A DNA stretch of 64,000 nt from Fasciola hepatica. Its lineage: Eukaryota > Platyhelminthes > Trematoda > Plagiorchiida > Fasciolidae. A program made the translations under genes and the position numbers. The DNA is taken from positions 2,543,001-2,607,000 of the forward strand of contig CANUEZ040000180.1 in NCBI GenBank assembly GCA_948099385.1. Direction: 5' to 3'. Shown one piece after another: positions 1 through 8,857 of this stretch (position 1 is its first letter; the number at the start of each line of letters is the position of its first letter). Under the pieces are notes generated by a model that ran no database searches, was not told where the DNA came from, and saw only the letters and a program-made list of their open reading frames with translations.

Positions 1-409
1 AGATAATAATTGTTTCCATTTCTACTTTACAGACCGAACACGGCAAAACATTACAACGTCGAGGGTGCTGGAGGCTGTCCGATCCACCGTTATGACCGTA
101 GAACTTCGGCACGGAAGTGGCATGAAAGGATCATTTTGTACCATTGAACAACCATCTTTCAATACAACTCTAATTCTTCATTCTGTCCTCCATTTTGCAT
201 TCGTTACGGAATGAGTCTGTCCGTTAGGTGCAACGTATTACGATGTGGGTGGTTTATGTGCAGGTAGGTGCGCCCAATGGGCGTCGTGCTTCAGCTCGCG
301 TAATTAGAGGTTGGCTTAGTTGCGGTCAGGGAAGCAAAATCGTTCAGGCAAGAGTTGATCGGCGAAATCCAGAAAAGTAATCCCTATACGTATCGGATCT
401 TCATTGTGG
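1..409. other. Unassigned flank
   Basis: No open frame, rRNA similarity or repeat structure that I can support is visible here. It is not the 3' end of 18S rRNA, which would be expected upstream of ITS1 in an intact rDNA unit. The ribosomal unit downstream is therefore already cut off on its left side. Confidence 0.4.
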
Positions 410-422
410 TTACATATATATT

Positions 423-475
<53 letters not shown>

Positions 476-760
476 TATATACGGATCTATGCACACGTAA
501 GTACATGTATAGATCCGTATACACATATATATATTCCTATATAAATATATACACAAGTAAATAGATAAATACACAAATAGGTTCCTACGTGTACAGATAT
601 GCTGATAAACATATATATATATATTTATATACAAAATGTGTTCACGTGTGCACATATACATATATTTATATATATATGCACACATATACATTTGTATATT
701 TATTTATATGGGGAATACACCAGACCTACCTACATTATTTAGGTATACAAATACAATTGG
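410..760. repeat. TA microsatellite and TA/TACA-rich repeat
   Basis: A long (TA)n run lies at about 427-472. It is followed by degenerate TATA/CACATA tracts to about 710. The short open frames are tyrosine/isoleucine-rich translations of the microsatellite and are not genes. The sequence just right of it (about 710-770) resembles the flank of another TA block near 51.9-52.2 kb, so both may belong to one dispersed family with a TA-rich core. Confidence 0.75.
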
Positions 761-1199
761 AGCTTATTCCTTCTTATGATCAATTAAGCTGTATAGTTCC
801 CCGTTTTGCTGTACAATTCTCACATTTGTGTATCGGTTACCGTGAACTGTATCTTAGCCCAAATTGCTGTACTTTGACCAAAAAAGCAACTGAGTTATCG
901 CGCACCCAATCAAATCGACGCCAAATTTCCAAATAACGCGCTGTTGGACCACTGAACGCTACCGTCCACCTGGCCTTGACTTTCAAACTCACCGGGCGTC
1001 CATTCAAATCCGCTCTTAAGCTCATTTAAACTCCACGCAATCTCTATGTTGTGCATATGTTTATCCTACTTTCATCCTACCTTATTCCCCCTTCTGAGCC
1101 TTTTTGTCCAATATCTTCATGAGAGTCTCCATATTTCCATGAATTATATCCGTCCATTCCATCACCTGTATCAACATGATCATGCACATGGCATGCTTC
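761..1199. other. Unassigned, possibly decayed spacer
   Basis: No gene is recognised. The sequence leads into ITS1-like DNA without a visible boundary. It could be diverged ITS1, external spacer or another insertion. Confidence 0.3.
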
Positions 1200-1382
1200 G
1201 GGCGCTTCCGAAATAAACCATTATTATTATTACTGAATTTACACTGGTAAAATGGTACTGAATGACTTGCCGTTCTTTGCCATTGCCCTTGCATGCACCC
1301 GGTCCTTGTGGCTTGAATGCACGTACGTCGCCCGGGGATGCCTATCCTGGGTTGGACTGATAACCTGGTCTTTGACCATACG
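1200..1382 (+). other. ITS1, 3' part
   Basis: This is the non-coding stretch immediately before the 5.8S-like sequence, and is taken as the end of internal transcribed spacer 1 by position. The left limit is uncertain. No 18S rRNA end is present upstream within the window. Confidence 0.5.
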
Positions 1383-1554
1383 TACAACTCTCAGCGGTGG
1401 ATCACTCGGTTCGTGTGTCGAGGAAGAGCGCAGCCAACTGTAGGAATTAATGCAAACTGCATACTGCTTCGAACATCTACGCCTTGAAAGCTTATTGTGG
1501 CCATGGGTCAGCCCGTAGCCAAGCTTGTGGCCACGCCCGTCCGAGGGTCGGCTT
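1383..1554 (+). rRNA. 5.8S rRNA, altered (probable pseudogene)
   Basis: Hallmark blocks of 5.8S are present: CAACTCTCAGCGGTGGATCA, GAAGAGCGCAGCC, GAATTAATG and GCAAACTGC. This RNA pairs with 28S in the large ribosomal subunit. Normally invariant positions are changed: GATGAAGA reads GAGGAAGA, and the region usually reading TTGAACGCA reads TTGAAAGCT. The 3' part appears about 12 bases longer than expected, with an extra tract near 1517-1529. These changes suggest a non-functional copy. Conservation is judged from knowledge of 5.8S, not an alignment. Confidence 0.85.
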
Positions 1555-1914
1555 ATAAACTATCACGACGCCCAAAAAGTCGTGGCTTGGGTTTTGCCAG
1601 CTGACGTGATCTCCTCTATGAGTAATCATGTGAGGTGTCAGGTCTATGGCGTTTCCCTGAAGTATCCGGATGCGCCTTTGTCCTGGCAGAAAGCCGTGGT
1701 GAGGTGCAGTGGCGGAATCGTGGTTTAATAATCGGGTTGGTACTCAGTTGTCAGTGTTTGGCGATCCCCTAGTCGGTACACTCATGGTTTCTGGGATAAT
1801 TCCATACCAGGCAAGTTCCGTTACCGTCAATTTGTCATTGGTTTGATGATGAACTTGGTCATGTGTCTGACGCTATTTTCATATAACGACTGTACCCTTC
1901 GTGGTCTGTCTTCC
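1555..1914 (+). other. ITS2 spacer
   Basis: This stretch lies between the 5.8S-like and 28S-like sequences. Its length (about 360 bases) and position fit internal transcribed spacer 2. It opens with GTCGTGGCTTGG-type sequence after the 5.8S 3' end, a style typical of flatworms. Confidence 0.75.
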
Positions 1915-1958
1915 TGACCTCGGTTCAGACGTGATTACCCGCTGAACTTAAGCATATC

Positions 1959-1994
<36 letters not shown>

Positions 1995-2283
1995 TAGTAA
2001 CGGCGAGTGAACAGGGAAAAGCCCAGCACCGAAGCCTGTGGTCATTTGGCCCCTAGGCAATGTGGTGTTCAGGTTAGTTCGCGAAGATGCTGCCCCACCC
2101 TAAGTCCTATAATGATTAAGGTTACTCGGACATGGCCCAATGAGGGTGAAAGGCCCGTGAGGGTAGAGATTCAGAATAGCCAGTATCTTCCTGAGCAGAC
2201 CTTGGAGTCGGGTTGTTTGTGAATGCAGCCCAAAGTGGGTGGTAAACTCCATCCAAGGCTAAATACTAGCTCGGGTCCGATAT

Positions 2284-2314
<31 letters not shown>

Positions 2315-4706
2315 TACTTTGAAGAGAGAGCAAACTGTGAGTGAAACCATTCAGGTGTAAACAGGTGGAGTTGAACTGCAAGCTCTGAGGATTTAGCCGG
2401 TGAGTATGGCATGAGCTTGGTCATATTGGTTTTGTGCTCGGGTCTGCTTAGCTACAGGTCCCCGCTTCGGTAGGGATGCGCGAATCACTCATCAGGAGCT
2501 GTGCGCCCGGGTACTGACGGACCTGCTTGCCAGTGCGCTTTCTCAGAGTGTTCACCGCAACCGACGTCGCTGTTTGGCTGTTGCGGTTAAACCGGCTTGG
2601 TAGGGTCCTTGCGTCCTTGCTAGATCGGGATGGCAGGTAGCCCGTTGTGCGATTTATCGTGCTTCTAGTATAACAGCCGACGGCCTCTGGTCTGTGCTGT
2701 ACGTCGGAGACGGCGGCTTGTTGTGCTTGCGGGCTTGCCTGTCGAGCCGGCGGCTTTGGGTCTGGTTGCCTTGTTGCTTGTGAATGCAGTCCAGGCGATG
2801 GCTCGGTGTCTTTCGGTCGGCGGTTGCATTTGTTGCACTTTGGAAGGGCCCACAGTCTGTGGTGTAGTGGTAGACTATCCACCTGACCCGTCTTGAGGCA
2901 ATGAACAAGGAGAGTAACATGTGCGCGAGTTACTGGGCCTTAAAACCCCGAAGGAGCAGTGAAGGCGAAGGCTCGGCTTGTCTGGGCTGAGGTGAGATCC
3001 TGTCGTTCCTCATGCGCGGTACTACCAAGCTTCGAAAGGCAGGCGCGTCACCGTCCCATCCCATGACGTAGAGGCAGCCTCTTGCTTGCCCATCGTCGGG
3101 GCGGAGCATGAGCGTACATGTCGAGACCCGAAAGATGGTGAACTATGCTTGCGCAGGTTAAAGCCAGAGGAAACTGTGGTGGAGGACCGCATCGATTCTG
3201 ACGTGCAAATCGATCGTCAAACGTAAGTATGGGGGCGAAAGACTAATCGAACCACCTAGTAGCTGGCTCCCTCCGAAGTTTCCCATAGGATAGCTGGCAT
3301 TCTGTGATATAAACAGTTTTATCCGGTAAAGCGAATGATTGGAGGTTTTGGGGGCGAAACGTCCTCCACCTATTCTTAAACTTTATATGGGTGAGAAGAC
3401 TAACTCGCTCAAACGGAGCTGGACGTGGAATGTGAGTGCCAAGCCGGCCATTTTTGGTAAGCAGAACTGACGCTGTGGGAGGGACCAGAGGTTCGGTTAA
3501 GCTCATGAGATACCACAAAAGGTGTTGGTTGGTCCAGACAGCAGGACGTTGGCCATGTAAGTTGGAATCCGCTAAGGAGTGTGTAACAACTCACCCCGCC
3601 GAATCAACCAGCCCTGAAAATGGATGGCGCTGGAGCGTCGGAGCTGAGTCGGTAATGTGTGGTTTGAAGGCAAGCCACATGACTCAGGCGCGGAATTGTT
3701 ATGGCGAGTAGGAGGGTCGCCGTGGTGAGCGGGAAGCTTCGGGCGTGAGCCTGAGTGGAGCCGCCACGGGTGCAGATCCTGGTGGTAGTAGCAAATATTC
3801 AAGTGGGAACCTTGAGAGCCGAGGTGGAGAAGGGTTCCATGGGAACAGCAGCTGGCCATGGGTCAGGCGGTCCTAAGTGATCCGATAAGTCGGTGCAGAG
3901 ACGGAGTGCCTGACATTGTCAGGATTGCTGCCATTGTGCTGTTGCGCGGTGGTCTCCTGTAGCAAAAGGGAATCGGGTTAATATTCCCGGCCCTGCCCAC
4001 AGAGATTGGTGTATTCTGGCTTCGGTCAGTTTGCACCTGGCGCGGTAACGCAATCGAACTCGGAGACGTCGACGAGAGTCCTGGGAAGAGCTCTCTTTTC
4101 TTTGTTAGAAGTGCACCATCCCCTGGAAACGGGTTGTCCGGAGATAGAGGACTAGCCTCCGTAAAGCATCATCCTTCTTGTGGTGTCCGGAACACTCTTG
4201 TCGGTCTTTGAAAATCCGAGCGAGGCTATATCATTTTCGTGGCAGGCCGTACCCACATCCGCATCAGGTCTCCAAGGTGAACGGCCTCTGGCATTTGAAC
4301 AATGTGGGTAAGGGACGTCGGCAAATTGGATCCGTAACTTCGGGAAAAGGATTGGCTCTGATGGCCGGGTCAAACGGGTTGAAGTAAGATACGTGTTGGT
4401 CGAGATGGAGGTTGGTTTCTCTGTTGGCTTGTCCGTTTCGGTGGGTAGGGTTGACGGAGTTACTGGACTCTGACCGGATCGGTCGTGGGCGACTTCAGCT
4501 AACAGAGTTGCTTGGCAAGCGGTGCGCATGGATAACTGTGTGCGCAATGCGGACTTGCTCCCTTCGTCTACTTTCAACGGCTAACCCAGAACTGGCACGG
4601 ACCAGAGAAATCCGACAGTCTAATTAAAATGAAGCATTGCGATAGGTTTTGGCGCAAAGTGATTTCTGCCCAGTGCTCTGAATGTCAAAGTGAGAGAATT
4701 CAATCA
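1915..4706 (+). rRNA. 28S rRNA, 5' two thirds, interrupted
   Basis: It starts with the classical 28S beginning (GTGATTACCCGCTGAACTTA, then AGCATATCACTAAGCGGAGG). It runs through recognisable core blocks such as GTACCGTGAGGGAAAGTTGAAAAG (about 2290) and TGATTTCTGCCCAGTGCTCTG (about 4660). It stops abruptly at GAGAATTCAATCA, where non-LTR element sequence begins. The expected continuation (AGCGCGGGTAAACGGCGGGA) occurs only at 18639. Core positions near the break are altered: GGCGCAAAGTG replaces the usual GACGCAATGTG, and a loop is shortened. This looks like a decayed, insertion-bearing rDNA copy. Confidence 0.9.
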
Positions 4707-5072
4707 GACCTTCCAATCCTTCAAAGGTGCCCTAGATCGCAGGTGGTACGAGATCTTTCCTCGTAGTGAGCCTTGAGTATGTCAACTAGATGGATGACGG
4801 GTAGCACTGTGGTCCTCCTGAAGTATGTTTTAATAGACATTTTCCCTCATTGCATACTGTCTCAGTGAACGCTCACGATGCATCATGTCTCTCGCAGTTG
4901 AAGTGCGAACAGGTTTTCCGTTTCCCTCTCATTTTTAGCGAGGATTCGACGAAATACACTCGGCAGTGGTGGGTGCATAACTGGTGTGCATACCATCGAA
5001 GGAATTCTGGACGCTCGATTGGCCGTGGCCATTACCTGTCCTGTGCAAACTGCACTGAACTGAACTGAACTG
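4707..5072 (+). mobile_element. Non-LTR element 1: 5'-truncated 3' end
   Basis: This is a truncated copy of the 3' end of the same CR1-like family seen full length next to it. It begins inside the last codons of the RT ORF (the FPRSEP-type C-terminus at about 4750-4773). It then runs through the family 3' UTR and ends in repeated CTGAA units (about 5050-5072). Its left end joins 28S rRNA directly at AATTCAATCA. Similar 3' UTR copies lie at 16151-16471, 52686-52985 and 63575-64000. Confidence 0.85.
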
Positions 5073-5411
5073 GTCAGGTGTAAGTGTCCTGAGGTTTGAA
5101 TTCATAGTGCTCTCGTCTTTAAATTGAGTTTTTGAATAGTTTTGTGAATTAACACAGTTTAATTCACAGTACTGAGCGTATCATAATTGCATTTAAGGTG
5201 CGCTTTATCCAGAGAATATTTTTATTCTCCTCGTAGTATTGCCGAGTAGTGTTCCGTGTTTTTTGAGGCGATCTTTCCCCGCTTCTAATCTTTCTTTTTG
5301 TTTTTTGTTCTTTGTGTTAGCGGGATTTACCTGCTATTGTCAGAGTGCGTATTTTGCGTTTGGGTAAAGAGCACTTGAGTTTTATTCGCCCTCGTTTTTG
5401 GGGTTTCCGGT

Positions 5412-6377
5412 ATGACACGCGTTTCCGACCCGTGTCTAGCACCCAAGTGCGAAAAACGTGTGGTAAATGGTATAGAGTGCGAGATATGCAAGAGATGGGC
5501 TCGCCCAAGGTGTTCAGGGATAGCAAAGGACATCTATGTCCCTTATAAACAGAACCCATGGGCTGAATGGGTCTGTGCCCCCTGCAAGGAGGCGGCCAGT
5601 CTGGCCTTTAAACTGCAGGCCCAAGGGCAGGACCAACGTCCACCAAGTAGTACCTCGGTTGTAAGCCCCAAACCACCGCAAGCAGGTTGTAGTAAGTCGT
5701 TTGCGGAAGTAGTATCAACACCCGAGAGGACAATCATCCGAGCGAATGGACCAGCTCCGAGGGCTTGCCAGGCGGTCGTTTCCTCAACTCCCTTAAAGCA
5801 GACCGACGAGGGCCAGTGGACTGAGCAGAAGCCGAGAAAGGTGAGGCAGGTCAAAAAGAAAGGCGACTGTAATAGAGCGAAAGATGGGTTGGCTAGGGTG
5901 GGTGACCCTGCTCTTCTGGTATTAGAAAACAAGGTGAAGGACTTGCAGAGGCAGATCTTGTCGATGGGCAGAGTCTCAAGCCACAGGCTTCTGATCCTAA
6001 ACCAGGAAGAACCCTTTATAAGGGAATCAAAGGTCAGGAGTGACATTGACAGGAGGGTCTGCGACATACTGCGAATCGCAGGTGTTCCGTACCCTCCTAC
6101 TCTAAGAAGGGTGCACAGAGTGGGGACATGGACGTCACCACTGGGGAAAAAATGTGAACTTCGTGCGAGACCAATACTGGTGGAGTTCGCTGATGAGGCT
6201 ACCCGGGATAGACTACTGGCGAGGGCAGCGGTAGTGGCTCAGATTACCAAGGGCAGATACCACATTGTGCCGGACGAGCATAGGGTAAGGCTTGGTGGTC
6301 TAGCCCCGGGAGGTAACCTTGCTCGACCAGCCAGGGTGCTGGTGAAAAATCAAAAACATCAGCGGAATGCCGTGTAA
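5412..6377 (+). CDS. Non-LTR ORF1 protein with PHD-like zinc finger, cut by LTR
   Basis: ORF1 proteins of CR1-like elements bind element RNA and help form the retrotransposition particle. The start codon at 5412 is followed by a cysteine-rich module at residues 7-58 (C-x4-C, then CEIC, then C, then CAPC), resembling a PHD/treble-clef finger. A proline- and lysine-rich linker follows, then a conserved C-terminal half. The natural frame is interrupted at 6373 by the BEL LTR, whose first bases supply the TAA stop. The remainder resumes at 13087. The antisense copy at 55872-56165 shows the uninterrupted C-terminus. Confidence 0.8.
   Translation: MTRVSDPCLAPKCEKRVVNGIECEICKRWARPRCSGIAKDIYVPYKQNPWAEWVCAPCKEAASLAFKLQAQGQDQRPPSSTSVVSPKPPQAGCSKSFAEVVSTPERTIIRANGPAPRACQAVVSSTPLKQTDEGQWTEQKPRKVRQVKKKGDCNRAKDGLARVGDPALLVLENKVKDLQRQILSMGRVSSHRLLILNQEEPFIRESKVRSDIDRRVCDILRIAGVPYPPTLRRVHRVGTWTSPLGKKCELRARPILVEFADEATRDRLLARAAVVAQITKGRYHIVPDEHRVRLGGLAPGGNLARPARVLVKNQKHQRNAV
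6368..6372 (+). repeat. Target site duplication, left (TGCCG)
   Basis: TGCCG immediately precedes the first base of the left LTR and is repeated at 13082-13086 directly after the right LTR. Removing the element and one copy restores the ORF1 reading frame. This proves an integrase-mediated insertion with a 5-base stagger, as usual for BEL/Pao elements. Confidence 0.9.
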
Positions 6378-6751
6378 CAGCCGGTCGTGGAAAATCCCCC
6401 TTTTTCCCTCGCGATTCAGTGTTTTTTCCCAACATCACTCATTTCCATACACTATTGACTTGTCTTTACGAACTGGTTGTTTTTCTGGACCAATTGTTGT
6501 TTGTTCGCGCCCAGAGCGCTATTTTGGCACATCCTTGCTCAGGACCTGCGTGACGCACGTGCTGTCTGCTCACACGCTGCCATTCGGTTTCTCGTTGTAG
6601 AGTCTTTGTGATCGTATTATTGAGGTTTGTATATTGTTTATGTCATTGTTTATTTTAATAATCTAGTATCGTAGAATTATCACGGATAATCGCCTTCTGA
6701 TTTCGGGATCCGTTGCGAATTTGGCTACGCATTGCTCAAACGTTCGTAACA
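6373..6751 (+). repeat. BEL 5' LTR
   Basis: 379 bases from TGTAACAGCC to TTCGTAACA, identical to 12703-13081. It should contain the promoter and polyadenylation signal of the element. I could not identify a convincing TATA box or tRNA primer-binding site just after it (6752-6793). Confidence 0.95.
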
Positions 6752-6793
6752 ATACTCAATAGATCTGTTTGGAACGAGGAAAAATCACGCAAA

Positions 6794-8857
6794 ATGCCAA
6801 GAAAAGGATCAAAGGCAGTCGAATCCGGACAGGAAGTAATACGGCAAGTCTCTGGGGAGGTTTTGGGTACATATGATTCTTTAGTTAATGTTAGATCGCC
6901 TAGTCTTGTCAGTGCTAGCTCATGTGTTATTGAAAGCAATATTGATCGTAAGGACGTCGATTTATATAAGCTGAGAATACTAGAACTAGAGCAACAGTTA
7001 CTTTCGGCTAGACTACAGGCGCATGAAGCAGAGAAGTGTACACAGAAACAGCGAGAGCATGAGACCAGGGACTTCGACACTTCCGATAGGTTAGAGTGCA
7101 ATAAGGTAGAGAACCCCACGCCGGTCGCCGAATACAAACCACCATCGATCGATCTGCCTAGAGTGGAGTTAACGGTTTTCGACGGGCGAGCTGAGCAATA
7201 CTGCAAGTTTGTCAAACAGTTCGAGACGTTCGTTGAAAACAAGGTAAACGACCCTGGGCAAAGGCTTCTTTACCTTACTCACTACTGCCGAGGCCGAGCG
7301 CGAGAAGCTATCGACGGGTGCACCATGCTCGATCCAGAACAAGGCTACACAAGGGCAAGAAAGATTCTGAGGGACTTGTTTGGCCAACCTTTCAAAGTAG
7401 CCCGTAACCTAATAGAGGGCGTGATGGCAGAGGCAAAGAGAACCAAGGGCGACGTCTACACCATGGCCGACCTGGTGATCAAGATGCAGAACTGCTCAAT
7501 AGCCCTCGACCATTTTGGTTACAGGGCTGACCTAGACGCCATGCACACTTTGGAAGGCATAGTCCGTCACCTCTCTCCCGAACTACAGGGTCGGTGGGCG
7601 GAAGAAGCTGAACGGATAAGCCGAGGCGACAGAGAAGCCAACTTCGAAGACCTGACTGAATACTTAGACAGGCAAACGAAGATAGCTGACAGCAGATTTG
7701 GCCGACTCATCCGGGACAGCAACCGAGCAAACAAGCCCGGTACTAGCCAAGCCCAAACCCCTGTACGGGAATATCCAAAGTACCAGCCTTGGACCAACAC
7801 ACACGTCATTTCACGAGATGCTACGGCGAAACCAAATTGCAGATCCTGTGGTACTAGCCATGGCCTACCAGAATGCCCCAAGTTCGGCAACGCCACAATA
7901 GACGAACGGTGGGGAATAGCGAGGATGGCAGGAGCATGTTTCATCTGTCTCAACACCACGCACCGGGCAGCAGCCTGTAGAACAAGGAATCGATGTGGTT
8001 ACGAGGGCTGCACGGGCAGACACCATCGGCTGCTGCATCAGGCGAGAATAACCATATCCGAGGCGATTGCCAAGCCCAGCGTGATTTGTTCAACTTCACA
8101 ATCTGCCAGTAAACCGGTACGTTTAGGCGTAGTGGCCGTGGGAGTAGTGACTCCGACTGGGATAGTCAAGGCGTTGGCTTTCGTTGATAGTGGATCCGAC
8201 ACCACTTTAGTGAAAGAGCGGTTTGCTGACAAACACCAACTGGCTAAAGGTGCGACGTCGTTAGCAGTGAGCACGGTGGGCGGAACACAGGTAATGACTG
8301 CCGGTAGATTAAGGCTGCAACTCATCTCTCTAGACACTAACGAGGAAATTGAACCAACGGAGGCATTCACGTTAGCGGATCTCCCCATGCGAGCACCAAG
8401 GTCGGTGGACGCAATATTGACTCGGTGGCCCCACCTGCAGGATGTAACCGTTGTAGACTGGGAAGATGATGAGGTGGATCTCCTCATCAGATGCGACGTG
8501 CCAGAGGCGCATTGGGTGCTTGACCAAAGAGTGGGCGACCGCCAGGCACCTTATGCCGTACGCACCGCTCTGGGATGGATGTTATACGGTCCAGTAGGCG
8601 TACGCGGTTCCGTGAATTACTTATCCACCGAAACGGACCGCATAGAGTATCATCTGCAACGGCTGTATGAAAAGGAGTTTCATGACATTGGAGACGAAAG
8701 ACCGACGTTGTCTCAAGAGGATCACTTCGCTCTACAAACGGTTAGGCAAGGCACTAGAGGCCTCAAAAACAGTTCGAGGTTCCCCTCCCATGGCGCACAC
8801 CGGTCGACCCGTGGACTGACAACAGAAATTATGTTCTCCAACGATTACTACGACTAA
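6794..8857 (+). CDS. BEL Gag-protease polyprotein (first frame)
   Basis: The first good ATG after the LTR is at 6794 (MPRKGSK). An earlier in-frame start would lie inside the LTR and is rejected. An N-terminal coiled region with LELEQQL is followed by the Gag core (about residues 120-330, FDG-type block at 7177-7200). A cysteine/histidine cluster at 7840-8040 (CRSC, CFIC, CGYEGC, H-H) forms the nucleocapsid knuckles. An aspartic protease with the DSGSDTT active site starts at 8185. The frame runs out of the conserved sequence at about 8770 and continues as an out-of-frame tail to 8857. BEL elements normally encode one continuous Gag-Pol protein. Confidence 0.9.
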   Translation: MPRKGSKAVESGQEVIRQVSGEVLGTYDSLVNVRSPSLVSASSCVIESNIDRKDVDLYKLRILELEQQLLSARLQAHEAEKCTQKQREHETRDFDTSDRLECNKVENPTPVAEYKPPSIDLPRVELTVFDGRAEQYCKFVKQFETFVENKVNDPGQRLLYLTHYCRGRAREAIDGCTMLDPEQGYTRARKILRDLFGQPFKVARNLIEGVMAEAKRTKGDVYTMADLVIKMQNCSIALDHFGYRADLDAMHTLEGIVRHLSPELQGRWAEEAERISRGDREANFEDLTEYLDRQTKIADSRFGRLIRDSNRANKPGTSQAQTPVREYPKYQPWTNTHVISRDATAKPNCRSCGTSHGLPECPKFGNATIDERWGIARMAGACFICLNTTHRAAACRTRNRCGYEGCTGRHHRLLHQARITISEAIAKPSVICSTSQSASKPVRLGVVAVGVVTPTGIVKALAFVDSGSDTTLVKERFADKHQLAKGATSLAVSTVGGTQVMTAGRLRLQLISLDTNEEIEPTEAFTLADLPMRAPRSVDAILTRWPHLQDVTVVDWEDDEVDLLIRCDVPEAHWVLDQRVGDRQAPYAVRTALGWMLYGPVGVRGSVNYLSTETDRIEYHLQRLYEKEFHDIGDERPTLSQEDHFALQTVRQGTRGLKNSSRFPSHGAHRSTRGLTTEIMFSNDYYD

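Noticed and set aside
355..936. Tyr/Ile-rich open frames around 410-690, 47.4-47.7 kb and 51.9-52.2 kb
   Set aside because: They are translations of TA microsatellites.
837..1025. Minus-strand frame near 0.9 kb as a gene
   Set aside because: No motif, no ATG context, and adjacent to spacer DNA.
2007..4627. Open frames across 1.5-4.6 kb on both strands
   Set aside because: They lie within 5.8S-ITS2-28S ribosomal DNA and are chance frames.
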